From contig NZ_JAAGNZ010000006.1 in assembly GCF_010747415.1 (NCBI RefSeq), forward strand, positions 28,290-92,289: a stretch of 64,000 bases of DNA, read 5' to 3'. The stretch comes from Spirosoma agri. GTDB lineage: Bacteria; Bacteroidota; Bacteroidia; Cytophagales; Spirosomataceae. The position numbers and the translations under genes were made by a program. Of the stretch, positions 52,304 through 62,187 are shown one piece after another (position 1 is the stretch's first letter; each line of letters starts with the position of its first letter). The notes below the pieces were generated by a model. That model was not told the origin of the DNA and made no database searches. It was given only the letters and a program-made list of their open reading frames with translations.

Positions 52304-54752
52304 GAACAACTGCCTGGTTAGTAAAATGGCTGATATTACCGTTGGGTTTCGGCTGAACCTGCCCGAAATCTTTACGCTGTCAGCTGACGATTACCGATCG
52401 CTGCACAATGCTTTAACCAAGGCTATCAAGCTCATGCCGATTGGTACCTTGATTCATAAACAGGACTGGTTTATTGAGGAAAAATATCAACCCGATCATG
52501 AGCAGGGGGATGACAGTTTTTTAACGCAGGCTTTTCAGCGGCACTTTGTCGAGCGGCCGTTTCTGAATCATCATTGCTATCTCTACATTTCCAAACTACC
52601 CAAGTATCGACAGAAGCAAAAGAGCAATCAGCATTCACTGACCAAGCGTCGACTGGTGCCCAGGGAACAAATGACCCAGCGTGAGTTGCAACCCTTCTTC
52701 GATGCCATATCTCAATTCGAACGAATCCTGCTGGATGGCGGCATAACGGCCGTACGGCTAACCGATGAGGATCTGGTTAGTAAGAAAGGGGATAGGGGTA
52801 TCGTTCCCAATTATTTCCGGCTTCAGCCCGATGGGACCAAGAAAGTGATTCTGGAAGACTGGGACATCGACGGCCGGGTACGTATTGGCTCCAAAGAGGT
52901 TATGTGCTTTACGATATCGGATGCCGAGACGATGCCGCAGGTAGTCGAGGTGATGGCCAATTATGGGCCACTTTCTTCGGATAGTACGCAGTTTGCTGTC
53001 GGCAACGTCTTGCCCGTTGGCTTAATGCTTCCTTGTAACCATGTCTACAATCAGTACATCTGTCTGGATGACGCACAGGCTGCCCTCAGGGAGTTCGAAC
53101 AGACGGCCCGGCACCTGAATTCCCTTTCGCAATTTTCCTCGGAAAACGGGATTAACCGGGACTGGACACAGCGGTATATTCAGGAAGCCATTCAGAATCA
53201 ACGCACGGTTTGCCGATCACACTTCAATGTGATGGTCTGGACCGAAAAGCCGGAACAACTCGATTACCTGCGGGCCCGTACCTCTTCGGCTATTGCTCAG
53301 CTGGATTGTCTGCCCAAGCAGAATTCGATGGATGCGGCCCGGCTCCTGTGGGCAGGCATACCAGGGAACGCGGGTGATCTGCCGTTCGATGAAACGTTTT
53401 ACACCTTCGTCGAGCAGGCCGTTTGCTTCTTTAACCTGGAGTCGGTTTACCATTCTTCTATTTCGCCCTTTGGTATCCGGCTCTGTGATCGGCAGGGAAA
53501 ACCGGTCTGGGTGGATCTGTCGGATGAGCCAATGAATAAAGGGTGGGTAACCAACCGCAACAAGTTTGTGATTGGCCCTTCCGGATCAGGGAAATCCTTC
53601 TTTATGAATCACCTGGTACGCCAGTACTATGAACAGGATACGCACATTGTACTGGTGGACGTCGGCCATTCCTACCGGGGTCTTTGTGAGCTCGTGCGCC
53701 GTAAAACGCGTGGTAGGGATGGCATCTATCTGACCTATGAAGAGGATAAGCCCATTACGTTCAATCCCTTCTATGTGGAGGATGGCTTTTATTCGATTGA
53801 TAAAATAACCTCCATAAATACGCTTCTTAAAACACTCTGGAAAAACGAAACCGAAAGTTTCTCCAGAACCGAAGAAGTAGCCCTTTCGGATGCCGTCGAG
53901 GAGTTTATCAAACAGGTGAAAAAGAAGAAATCAGAGGCTTCGTTTAATGGCTTTTATGAGTACTGTAACGACGTTAATGGCTTTCGGGCATTCCTGAAGG
54001 AAAAGAAGTACACGGATAAATATTTCGACATCGAGCAGTTTATCATCACCATGCAGCCTTTTTATAAGGGTGGCAAATATGACTACCTGCTCAATTCGAA
54101 TATGAACGTGGACCTACTGAACAAGCGGTTCATTGTCTTCGAGCTGGACAACATCAAAGATCACCCGATCCTGTTCCCGGTGGTGACCCTGATCATTATG
54201 GAAACCTTCGTTTCCAAGATGCGACGCCTGCCCATTGAGATACGTAAAATGATGGTCATCGAGGAGGCCTGGAAAGCGATCGCTAAAGAATCTATGGCTG
54301 ATTATATCAAGTATCTGTTCAAAACGGTTCGTAAACACTTTGGTGAAGCCCTGGTGGTGACTCAGGAAATTGATGATATCATTGGCAACACCATCGTCAA
54401 AGATGCCATTATCAACAATTCGGATTGCAAGATCCTACTTGATCAGAGCAAGTATCAGCACCGCTTTGAAGAGGTTCGTCAGCTACTGGGTCTTTCCGAA
54501 AAACAGAAGCAATTGATTCTGTCCGTCAACAAGGACAATGACGGCCGGCGTAAATATAAAGAGGTGTTTATTGCCCTGGGAGCCCGGGCCAAAGTTTATG
54601 CCACGGAAGTAAGTCTGGAGGAGTATGCCGCCTATACTACGGAAGGGCCTGAGAAGTCAGAGGTTATCCGACGAACCAATCAGAATGGGGGTGATATCCA
54701 GGTCGCCATTGTCGATTTCGCGGATGCCAGGCGCAAACCTGAACTGGCCTGA
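52251..54752 (+). CDS. traG: TraG conjugation ATPase (VirB4 family)
   Basis: An 833-residue VirB4-type ATPase. The best start is a GTG at 52251, because the family N-terminus (LPLLAVENNCLVSKMADITV) begins shortly after; no ATG fits this. Walker A is GPSGSGKS (about 442-449) and Walker B region is MMVIEEAWKAI (about 667). It powers assembly of the transfer channel. It overlaps traF by 53 bases, which implies coupled translation. Confidence 0.93.
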   Translation: MKLNARSLEAALPLLAVENNCLVSKMADITVGFRLNLPEIFTLSADDYRSLHNALTKAIKLMPIGTLIHKQDWFIEEKYQPDHEQGDDSFLTQAFQRHFVERPFLNHHCYLYISKLPKYRQKQKSNQHSLTKRRLVPREQMTQRELQPFFDAISQFERILLDGGITAVRLTDEDLVSKKGDRGIVPNYFRLQPDGTKKVILEDWDIDGRVRIGSKEVMCFTISDAETMPQVVEVMANYGPLSSDSTQFAVGNVLPVGLMLPCNHVYNQYICLDDAQAALREFEQTARHLNSLSQFSSENGINRDWTQRYIQEAIQNQRTVCRSHFNVMVWTEKPEQLDYLRARTSSAIAQLDCLPKQNSMDAARLLWAGIPGNAGDLPFDETFYTFVEQAVCFFNLESVYHSSISPFGIRLCDRQGKPVWVDLSDEPMNKGWVTNRNKFVIGPSGSGKSFFMNHLVRQYYEQDTHIVLVDVGHSYRGLCELVRRKTRGRDGIYLTYEEDKPITFNPFYVEDGFYSIDKITSINTLLKTLWKNETESFSRTEEVALSDAVEEFIKQVKKKKSEASFNGFYEYCNDVNGFRAFLKEKKYTDKYFDIEQFIITMQPFYKGGKYDYLLNSNMNVDLLNKRFIVFELDNIKDHPILFPVVTLIIMETFVSKMRRLPIEIRKMMVIEEAWKAIAKESMADYIKYLFKTVRKHFGEALVVTQEIDDIIGNTIVKDAIINNSDCKILLDQSKYQHRFEEVRQLLGLSEKQKQLILSVNKDNDGRRKYKEVFIALGARAKVYATEVSLEEYAAYTTEGPEKSEVIRRTNQNGGDIQVAIVDFADARRKPELA

Positions 54753-54904
54753 CGGATGCTAAGCAAGAAGGAATAGTCTATCTGTAAGGCACTTATAGGA
54801 ATCGTCCTTTTTGCAGGCAAGTAAGCTTTGGTTGCTTTTGATCCCTCTCGTTTACCGGATCGACATAAGCCCGGTTCATCTTTATTTATCTCCCTTTTAT
54901 CGAC

Positions 54905-56074
54905 ATGATTTTACTACAAATACCAGGGGGTGGCGCTTACGTTGACTATGGCTTTTACCAGAAGTTTTCGTCCATGGAAGCGGCCATCACCACGGCTTAC
55001 ACCGAAGTGCAGCAGGGGATGGGCAACCTGGGCGCAGTGGCCTCGTCCATTGCCGCAATTGCAGCAACCTTATACATCGGGATGCGGGTGCTGGGGCATT
55101 TTGCCCGGGCGGAATCCATCGATGTATTTCCCCTGTTGCGGCCCTTCGCCATCGGCTTTCTGGTCCTCAACTTCACCATTGTCACCGACTTTCTGGACGC
55201 GTTGATCAAACCGGTGGAGGTCGTCACTCAGAATATGATCGATGTGCAGACAACGCGCATTCAGCAACTGGAGCAAATGCGCATGGAAAAGCTGGCTGAG
55301 AAATTGAATCAGTTAGACAAAAAGATTGAGGAGGTTAGCATGTGGACCGCAACAGGGCAATACATGTCCTTGTTAATTGAGAAAATGGGCATCTATTTGA
55401 ATCAGGGATTTGATCAGATGCTGAAGAATCTGTTCTATGCGCTCTACCTGGCTGCCCGATTAGTCATCCTGACAACCCGAGCCTTCTTTTTAATTGTCCT
55501 GACCATCATTGGTCCGCTCTCGTTTGCCCTGGCCATTTTCACCGGGTTTCAGGATAGCCATTTGATGTGGATTGCCCGGTACGTGCAGATCTCGCTCTGG
55601 TTCCCCCTGGCTAATATCCTGGGTACGATTGTTACGTTCCTCCAGGGCAAAGTGATCACCCTTCAGTATCTGGAGCTGGTCAATAACGTACCCGACGAGG
55701 CCCAGAGTGGTGAGCTTATTTACATGGTCTTTATGATCATTGCTACGCTGGCTTACTTCACCATTCCTACTATTGGCTCCTACATCATTTCATCGTCCGG
55801 CGTCGGCAGTGCCCTTCAACGGATGACGAATATGTCGACGGCTATGGTCATGAATGGAGCGATGCCGGCAGCGGGTCATATGGGTGGGGCTGCGATGGAT
55901 GTAGGCAAAGCTGGGGCGGGTGTTGTTGGCGGGGCTGCTATGATGGGGCTGGGGGCAACCCTGGTAGCGGCTCGGGCGGTCGGACAAACAGCCTCTAACT
56001 ACGGCTCCTACTATGGGCAAGCCGTCAAACAGGAATACAACAATATGAGGAACATCACCAAAAATCAGGATTAA
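54905..56074 (+). CDS. traJ: conjugal transfer protein TraJ (VirB6-like)
   Basis: A 389-residue polytopic membrane protein. Membrane spans are around 42-62, 78-98, 180-210, 225-250 and 270-295, with a charged coiled coil (QLEQMRMEKLAEKLNQLDKK) between the second and third. The C-terminus is Gly/Ala/Met-rich. This matches TraJ of Bacteroidota conjugative transposons. The 152 bases after traG hold no gene, so TraH and TraI of the CTnDOT order are absent here. Confidence 0.87.
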   Translation: MILLQIPGGGAYVDYGFYQKFSSMEAAITTAYTEVQQGMGNLGAVASSIAAIAATLYIGMRVLGHFARAESIDVFPLLRPFAIGFLVLNFTIVTDFLDALIKPVEVVTQNMIDVQTTRIQQLEQMRMEKLAEKLNQLDKKIEEVSMWTATGQYMSLLIEKMGIYLNQGFDQMLKNLFYALYLAARLVILTTRAFFLIVLTIIGPLSFALAIFTGFQDSHLMWIARYVQISLWFPLANILGTIVTFLQGKVITLQYLELVNNVPDEAQSGELIYMVFMIIATLAYFTIPTIGSYIISSSGVGSALQRMTNMSTAMVMNGAMPAAGHMGGAAMDVGKAGAGVVGGAAMMGLGATLVAARAVGQTASNYGSYYGQAVKQEYNNMRNITKNQD

Positions 56075-56076
56075 TC

Positions 56077-56721
56077 ATGGCCACTCAGGATCAAACCTTT
56101 TTTAAATCCCTTCGGAATCTGGAGACTTCGTATCGCAACATCCGCATACTGGCCTTTGTCAGTGTGGGTGCCTTTACCCTGATTGCCATAGGAAGCCTGG
56201 TATTTGCTTACACGGTCAAAACGGATTCGGAAAGTAGGATCTACGTCGTTGAGCAGGGGAAGTCGCTTATAGCCGCTTTACGTAACGATGTCCGGGAGAA
56301 TCGGCCGGTAGAAGGTCGTGACCACATCCGACGGTTCCACGAATTGTTTTTTACGCTCGATCCTGATGCCAAAAGCATCGAGGAGCATATCAATGAAGCG
56401 CTGCCCTATGCGGATGAGAGCGTGTCACGACTCTATCTGGATACCAAGGAGAAAGGGTATTACAGCCAGTTAATTCAGGCCTCGGCTTCGCAGGAAATTC
56501 AGGTCGACAGCATTCAGCTGGATCTGAATCAATACCCCTATCACTTCCGAACCTATGCCCGGCAGCAAATCATTCGCCTGACCAACATCACGGTTCGTAA
56601 GCTGGTCACCAGTGGGTATCTGCGGAACGTCAGCCGTTCGGAGATCAATCCGCACGGGTTTCTGATTGAAAAGTTTGCGGTGGTCGATAACACAGATATT
56701 GAAGAACGCCTGCGCCAATGA
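56077..56721 (+). CDS. traK: conjugal transfer protein TraK (VirB8-like)
   Basis: A 214-residue protein with one N-terminal membrane span (about 25-48) and a periplasmic domain typical of TraK: VVEQGKSLIAALRNDVRENR, HIRRFHELFFTLDPD and SGYLRNVSRSEINPHGFLIE. It starts 2 bases after traJ and overlaps the next gene by 4 bases. Confidence 0.92.
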   Translation: MATQDQTFFKSLRNLETSYRNIRILAFVSVGAFTLIAIGSLVFAYTVKTDSESRIYVVEQGKSLIAALRNDVRENRPVEGRDHIRRFHELFFTLDPDAKSIEEHINEALPYADESVSRLYLDTKEKGYYSQLIQASASQEIQVDSIQLDLNQYPYHFRTYARQQIIRLTNITVRKLVTSGYLRNVSRSEINPHGFLIEKFAVVDNTDIEERLRQ

Positions 56722-57038
56722 GACACATCGCTAACCTGATCACCAGGATGGGGGACTTCCTGATGAAGATCTCCGATGGCGCGCGCAAAGCCCTTGTTTT
56801 CGGGCTCATGCTCCTGCTGGGGGGTGGGGCAATTTACAAATTGATTATCAGCATCGACCGGCTTAATCAACCCATGCCAGCGGCCACTCCTCAGCAACTT
56901 ATTGAGCCCATGCAGCAGCTCTTTCTGCAAACCGCAACGAATGCCAGTCAATATCAACAAGCTCGTCAGCAGCAATTAAAGCATCTGGATAGCCTGGCTA
57001 AGCAGTATTCAACGAAAAAAAGCCCTCATCAACCATGA
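56718..57038 (+). CDS. traL: TraL-like small membrane protein
   Basis: A 106-residue protein with one hydrophobic segment (about 26-46) and a Gln-rich helical C-terminus. The position between traK and traM and the coupled overlaps (4 bases on each side) suggest TraL, though sequence conservation of TraL is low. Confidence 0.7.
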   Translation: MRHIANLITRMGDFLMKISDGARKALVFGLMLLLGGGAIYKLIISIDRLNQPMPAATPQQLIEPMQQLFLQTATNASQYQQARQQQLKHLDSLAKQYSTKKSPHQP

Positions 57039-58276
57039 CCATAGCCCTATCATCAACGCACAGTGACGATGCGTTCTTTCGGAAACGGAAGGCCATGCTG
57101 GTTTTTCCCTGGATCGTACTTCCCTTCGTATTTGCTTTGTTCTGGATTTTAGGAGGAGGAAAAGGGGAACGGTATAAAGCTGAAGAAATAGCCGCGGGTA
57201 AGCCTGGAGCTGGTGGCTTTAATGCCAATGTGCCCAATGCCAAAACGGGTAAAATTAACGGCCGTGATGTGGAAGGCCCTGGCTACGGTAAAGCTGCGGT
57301 TGGCCAGGTTCTCTCCAGCTTCAGTAATACGCGCCGGGATTCCGCTACTGGAGGGTTAAAGGCGATCCCGGTGAATAATGCCGGTACTTCGACTGAACAT
57401 CGATCCAGTTTGGCAGTTGCGGCTGCACCGGTCTCTAATCCGGGCATAACTCATTCCTATACAGCCGCTCCAACCAAACGGGCAGCTAACCGGAAACGAG
57501 TGGAGAAGCCAGGTGGCTATTATTATGATGCGCCAAAGGGCAGTGCCTATTATACCGGTACGGATAAGCAGCTGGAGTCTCAAATGCGGGCCTATGAGAC
57601 GAGTCGGCAAACTCCTCCGCCAAATCCGTATGCTACTCAGGCATCCATGCTACAACCTGCACAGGCCGGCTCTGAAGAAAATGCAGCGGCTGTTCGGTTA
57701 AGCGATAACTTAACCGCTAGTCGGTTGTCCGATCCGGTTGAGGCTGAAAGTCCTTTTTTAACGGCGCCAACAGGTGGTTCCCGCAAAGAGCCTTCCCGCG
57801 CGGTCCTGAGTGGTGGTAACTACGGCCAGAAGAAAGTCATTGCCTGGATGATCCCCGTTGTAGTGCACGAAGATCAGGCGATTCATGATGGCCAGCAGGT
57901 GAAGCTGCGGCTACTCAAAGAGATTACGGCCGATGGCGTTACGATTCCCACTAACACAATTCTGCACGCGATCTGTCAGCTGTCGGATGACCGTTTACGG
58001 CTAACGGTACGAAGTCTGCAACTGGGTGGCCAGCTCATTCCGCTCGATCTGGATGTCTATGATACAGATGGGTCAATGGGCGTAAACGTACCGGGTTTGT
58101 CGCGCCAGGCCAGCGGTCAAATTCAATCGTCAGCCATTCAGGGAATACAACTTCCGGGAGTTGGTGGGCTGGTTAATAACGTCGCCAATCAAGCCCGGAT
58201 GAGTGCGTCAAATTCCGTTCGCCAGACCACGATCCGGCTACGTGCTGGCTATAATCTGTTCCTGAAGGCGCAATAA
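57035..58276 (+). CDS. traM: conjugal transfer protein TraM (VirB10-like)
   Basis: A 413-residue protein: one membrane span near residues 20-42 (MLVFPWIVLPFVFALFWILG), a long Pro/Ser/Ala/Tyr-rich periplasmic linker (about 50-260), and a C-terminal TraM domain with VIAWMIPVVVHEDQAIHDGQ, LRLLKEITADGVTIP and LDVYDTDGSMGVNVPG. It spans the periplasm in the T4SS core. Confidence 0.92.
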   Translation: MTIALSSTHSDDAFFRKRKAMLVFPWIVLPFVFALFWILGGGKGERYKAEEIAAGKPGAGGFNANVPNAKTGKINGRDVEGPGYGKAAVGQVLSSFSNTRRDSATGGLKAIPVNNAGTSTEHRSSLAVAAAPVSNPGITHSYTAAPTKRAANRKRVEKPGGYYYDAPKGSAYYTGTDKQLESQMRAYETSRQTPPPNPYATQASMLQPAQAGSEENAAAVRLSDNLTASRLSDPVEAESPFLTAPTGGSRKEPSRAVLSGGNYGQKKVIAWMIPVVVHEDQAIHDGQQVKLRLLKEITADGVTIPTNTILHAICQLSDDRLRLTVRSLQLGGQLIPLDLDVYDTDGSMGVNVPGLSRQASGQIQSSAIQGIQLPGVGGLVNNVANQARMSASNSVRQTTIRLRAGYNLFLKAQ

Positions 58277-58390
58277 CTTCAGTTGAATAATTAATCTAAA
58301 GGTTAAGAAATAATCAACTAAAGTGTAAAAATGTATCCAGAGTTTAAGAAAAACGTCCTTTTCAATTCACCAAACACGCAGGTATCAGCG

Positions 58391-59257
58391 ATGAAAAAGC
58401 GGTTTATTCTACCCTTCTGCCTAGCTTTGGCCACGGCCCCAGTGATGGCACAATTGGCTTTTGTGCTGCCCATGACTAATTCAACGATTCGGCCTTCCTA
58501 TGCCCTCCAGGTAAGCGCCAATAAGACCACACACATTATTTTCCCCTACGAGATACGCTATGCCGATTTAGGCAGTAAAGACATTGCCGGCGAAGCGGTG
58601 GAAAAAGCAGGAAACGTCTTTCGGTTGAAAGCCATGCATCAAAACCCGTTCATGGAAACCAACCTGACGATTGTTACGGCCGACGGACGACTGTTCAGCT
58701 TTGTGGTCAGCTATAAGGATCAGCCTGATGCAGTGACCTACGATCTGACGAAGGTGCTGCTCGATGGCGATGTATCAAAGTCAGCCAAGGTAAGCAGTGG
58801 TTCGCAGGCTAGGTTAGCCGATAACCTGAACCGTCAGGGTGAGCTGGCCATGCACAGCCGCCGGAAGATTCGTCATATCGGCTATAAAGCGCAGGGTATG
58901 AATCTGTACCTGCGAAACATCCTTTACAAGGACGATGTGATGTACGTGGTATTGGGTATGGAAAATGACTCCAAACTCGATTATGGTATTGATTACCTGC
59001 GTACCTACGTCATGCAAATGAAGAAAGTAGGAGAGAGCTCAGCTACTCAGGATGTGCCGGTCGATCCAATTCGTGTTTTTGATGCCAGTGAGATGGTTAT
59101 TCCCCGGCATGATGAGCTTACCAAAGTCATCGCCATCGAACGGCTGACGCTCGAAAAAGACCGTCGCCTGATCGTCCAGGTAGGGGAGGAAAGTGGTGGA
59201 CGTCAACTCACGATTTCCATTGGTCCCGAAGAACTTGCAACCGCTCGTCCCCTGTAA
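58391..59257 (+). CDS. traN: conjugal transfer protein TraN (VirB9-like)
   Basis: A 288-residue protein with a signal peptide (MKKRFILPFCLALATAPVMA) that fixes the start at 58391 rather than an ATG 60 bases upstream. The body matches TraN: HIIFPYEIRYADLGSKDIAG, RLKAMHQNPFMETNLTIVT and YKAQGMNLYLRNILYKDDVM. Outer-membrane-side component of the T4SS. Confidence 0.92.
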   Translation: MKKRFILPFCLALATAPVMAQLAFVLPMTNSTIRPSYALQVSANKTTHIIFPYEIRYADLGSKDIAGEAVEKAGNVFRLKAMHQNPFMETNLTIVTADGRLFSFVVSYKDQPDAVTYDLTKVLLDGDVSKSAKVSSGSQARLADNLNRQGELAMHSRRKIRHIGYKAQGMNLYLRNILYKDDVMYVVLGMENDSKLDYGIDYLRTYVMQMKKVGESSATQDVPVDPIRVFDASEMVIPRHDELTKVIAIERLTLEKDRRLIVQVGEESGGRQLTISIGPEELATARPL

Positions 59258-59297
59258 ATGCAGTCTATTTTTCCTCGTACTCAAACCACTTTCCATT

Positions 59298-59918
59298 ATG
59301 CTTAAGCGTTTCTCAACCTTATCCATTATGTTTAAGCGAGGTAGCCTACTGATCGGTATCCTACTTTGCCGACAATCTATAAAGGCCCAAATTCATCAGG
59401 CGGGTCAAACAACCATCGAACTTTCAGCCGGTATTGTCGACGGTTTCAAGCTGCCTGGTAAGGATAACTTCGGCGTCTTTGGGGGATTATCCTACAGTAA
59501 GTACAAATCCCTGAATACGTACTGGAAAGGCACAGTGCACCTCAATCAGAAATTCTACGCCTACGATAAAACGCTGGTGCCAGTATCGCAGTGGTTAGGT
59601 GAGGCTACGTATTTCACGCGGGTGATGGGGCTGATCAATCGCTCCTGGGTAATTAACGTTGGCGGTGGTGTAGCCGGTGGATATGAATCCATTAATCAGG
59701 ATCGGGGTGAGGTGCAGGGCGCTACACTGTGGAATAAATCCGAATGGATTGTCGGCCCAACACTGGCCATTGAAGGGGAATACATTTTGACTGGTCGTAC
59801 TATTCTGGTCGTACGGGCTCAGGAATACTATCTGTTTCGCTCCAACATCATTCCAACCCGCTTCAATCTGGGTGTCGGTATTAAATTCATTTTAGACACG
59901 GACTCCGAATACAAATGA
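59298..59918 (+). CDS. traO: conjugal transfer protein TraO-like
   Basis: A 206-residue exported protein. Two possible starts, ATG 59298 and ATG 59328, lie within a 30-base spaced direct repeat (17-base word at 59292 and 59322), so the start region was duplicated. A signal peptide ends near SIKAQ. The rest is beta-rich, resembling TraO barrels (GIVDGFKLPGKDNFGVFGGL, LGVGIKFILD). It overlaps the next gene by 4 bases. Confidence 0.78.
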   Translation: MLKRFSTLSIMFKRGSLLIGILLCRQSIKAQIHQAGQTTIELSAGIVDGFKLPGKDNFGVFGGLSYSKYKSLNTYWKGTVHLNQKFYAYDKTLVPVSQWLGEATYFTRVMGLINRSWVINVGGGVAGGYESINQDRGEVQGATLWNKSEWIVGPTLAIEGEYILTGRTILVVRAQEYYLFRSNIIPTRFNLGVGIKFILDTDSEYK

Positions 59919-60331
59919 AATATCTCATCTACCTCGCGCTGATCGCGCTGATCATAGGCTGCCAATCGGAATCTTTAGATATTCGGGCAAACTACCGAAT
60001 CAAGTTAAATGCGACCGATCCAGGGGTTAAGCTTAAAGTACATCAACGCTACGCATTACCACTGGAGCTACTGACAGACTCTTATTACTCGGAATACGGC
60101 TACCAGCTTCAATTCTATCAACAGGCTGGTTTGGGTCGGCTAGAAAAGGGTAGCGATTTGGAACAATTAGCCGTCCTGCAGAAAGTGGGTGTTCCCATAC
60201 CACTTGGTAAATCATCCTGGCAGTATACTCCAGAGGCAACCGGTACCTCTCAAATTGTCTTGATCGCTCAACAGGAGCGGGGCTATACCCAACCCGATAC
60301 AGTCCGTTTAAATTTTCAGGTCGAACCCTAA
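59915..60331 (+). CDS. traQ: TraQ-like lipoprotein (DUF3872)
   Basis: A 138-residue lipoprotein; signal MKYLIYLALIALIIGC with lipid Cys at 16. The body has the two-strand pattern of DUF3872/TraQ (VHQRYALPLELLTDSYYSE, GYQLQFYQQAGLGRLEKG). It is coupled to traO by a 4-base overlap. Confidence 0.8.
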   Translation: MKYLIYLALIALIIGCQSESLDIRANYRIKLNATDPGVKLKVHQRYALPLELLTDSYYSEYGYQLQFYQQAGLGRLEKGSDLEQLAVLQKVGVPIPLGKSSWQYTPEATGTSQIVLIAQQERGYTQPDTVRLNFQVEP

Positions 60332-60349
60332 CCGATAACACGTACTCAA

Positions 60350-60463
60350 GTGAAAAGGCTTATACGTTTCCTACTCAATAGCAACCGGGTCCTGCCTGAA
60401 GCGTTCCGGGCCATTCTCGTAGCAGGATCATCCCAATCAGGCAAATCTTCCTTTAGGCCGTAA
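60350..60463 (+). pseudogene. short frame with a P-loop, possible gene remnant
   Basis: A 37-codon GTG-started frame that ends ILVAGSSQSGKSSFRP, which contains a perfect Walker A motif (GSSQSGKS) just before the stop. A P-loop at the C-terminus of so short a protein cannot form an ATPase, so it may be the start of a truncated NTPase gene, or chance. It lies 18 bases after traQ, where CTnDOT-type operons carry further genes. Confidence 0.3.
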
Positions 60464-60485
60464 TCAATCTTAAATCAAACCAGAT

Positions 60486-61505
60486 ATGAAAACTCTTTTT
60501 ATTCCCATTCTCTCCCTGTTTTTAATAAGTAGCTCCCTGGCCAATGCCCAGAGCGCCGGGGATGTAATGAATATTGCCCTGAAGGGGGATGCCAATACCG
60601 AACAGGCGGCTAAGCTGGAGCTGATCCGTATTCTCCAGGAGCGGCTCAATAAACTAACCGTCGCTCAGCTCAACTCCCGGGTATTAGTCTCCACCGGCGT
60701 AAAGAATTATTACAAGGTTGGCGAAATCTTGCAGATGCATGATAAGATGTGGGGTCTGCGGGTGCAACTGACCAATGAAGCAGATGCCCTGGCTAAAGCG
60801 AATCCGGGCTTTGGGGAAGCGGGAAATAATTTCGTCTGGACCTACATGCGACAATTCAACGAAGCCATGAGTACTGCCGGAGCGATCAAAACCCAACTGG
60901 GTGTTTTAATCAAAGATGGTAAGCCAATCGCATTGCCCCCGATGCCCACGTTCAGTATTTCGCCAGCCTCTTCCGTAGATGATATGGTAGGCTCCTTTTC
61001 CAGTACCATGAACGGCATTATGGCCTCATTTGGGATTAAATCACAGGACGATATCAATAACCTTTCAACGGATAAAAAGGCTGCATTTGACAGTGCCGTA
61101 GCAGCTGCAAAAGCTGACTTTGAAAAGAACCTCAAGGAATCGATGGCTTCTACAACAAAGTCTTCCCTCACTCTGTTAGGCAATGTCGTTGGCACCTTAG
61201 TTGGCATACCAGGCGCGGGTACGTTGATTGCTGGCCTGGCCAGTGGTAACACCAGCGCTATATCTGGTTTAGTAGGTTCTATCGTTGATAAGTTTGCGAT
61301 ACCCGATGAATATTATGACTCGGAGACCTTGAAGCTTACCGATGCTGAACGGCTTAAAATGATCGATGAGTTGCATACGCGTATATCTGAATGCTTTCAG
61401 AAGGGCATGGCCCTTCGGGCAAACATGAACTCAGAGGTGAAGAAACGCTATGAGAACATTACGCAATCGCGCAATGAAACGATTTTATACGGACCTAAAA
61501 AGTAG
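60486..61505 (+). CDS. exported helical protein of the transfer operon (VirB5-like position)
   Basis: A 339-residue protein with a signal peptide (ending LANAQ), a helical body, and a central hydrophobic Gly-rich segment (about 228-265: LTLLGNVVGTLVGIPGAGTL and following). No family is recognised. Its overall shape (signal, long helices, location in a T4SS operon) recalls VirB5-type proteins, but this is inference. Confidence 0.75.
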   Translation: MKTLFIPILSLFLISSSLANAQSAGDVMNIALKGDANTEQAAKLELIRILQERLNKLTVAQLNSRVLVSTGVKNYYKVGEILQMHDKMWGLRVQLTNEADALAKANPGFGEAGNNFVWTYMRQFNEAMSTAGAIKTQLGVLIKDGKPIALPPMPTFSISPASSVDDMVGSFSSTMNGIMASFGIKSQDDINNLSTDKKAAFDSAVAAAKADFEKNLKESMASTTKSSLTLLGNVVGTLVGIPGAGTLIAGLASGNTSAISGLVGSIVDKFAIPDEYYDSETLKLTDAERLKMIDELHTRISECFQKGMALRANMNSEVKKRYENITQSRNETILYGPKK

Positions 61506-61531
61506 CGACCGTCGCACGGTTGGAAAGGGAA

Positions 61532-62164
61532 ATGAAAGGATACGCCAGTTATGTCATCGCGTTAGTGTTAACGGTAAGTTTATGGACCTGTGGTAAGAAA
61601 GATCCCGATCCACAGCCGCAGCTACCCGGTTACCTCCGAATACCAGCTACCTTGACCGGCTATGTTGGTTCGGGCCGTATTGCCATCAGCGGTGGACTAA
61701 ACCTACTGGCTGAAGGTCCAGAGGCTCAGGATGCCTCGACAAAGACCTATACGGGTGTATCGGGCAAAATCGTTATCGGGGATATCACGGCCAATTTCAC
61801 CGTTGGGCAGCCCAGGGCGTATAAGGAGACCTCGTTCGTTCCGGATGCATATAAATCCAGTGGCCAGCTTTTGACGATCCACGCTATTGAGCCAGGCACT
61901 TACCCAATGGGCTTTGAAACCAAGCCAACGCCTACCGGCGCGCAGGCAGATCTGATCCTGAACCTGCCCGGCCCTCAGCTGTACCAGGCGAGAAACGGTA
62001 CGTTAACCATTGCCGAGTCGACACTCATCAAAACAGAGGGCGTTGATAAGCTCTACCGCATTCAGGGTACATTTCAAACCGCCCTGTTTGGCACAGGGGT
62101 TGGCCTTCCTTCGACCAAGGATTACGCCGTTACCGGCACATTTGATTTGCTGTTACTCGAATAA
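61532..62164 (+). CDS. lipoprotein of the transfer operon
   Basis: A 210-residue lipoprotein read from the ATG at 61532; lipobox LWTCGK with the lipid Cys near residue 20, followed by a Pro/Asp linker. The body is beta-rich (GRIAISGGLNLLA, SGKIVIGDITANF) and may form a beta sandwich. No family recognised. It is 26 bases after the previous gene. Confidence 0.7.
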   Translation: MKGYASYVIALVLTVSLWTCGKKDPDPQPQLPGYLRIPATLTGYVGSGRIAISGGLNLLAEGPEAQDASTKTYTGVSGKIVIGDITANFTVGQPRAYKETSFVPDAYKSSGQLLTIHAIEPGTYPMGFETKPTPTGAQADLILNLPGPQLYQARNGTLTIAESTLIKTEGVDKLYRIQGTFQTALFGTGVGLPSTKDYAVTGTFDLLLLE

Positions 62165-62187
62165 TACGGCCTTACCCAGACCTTTCT

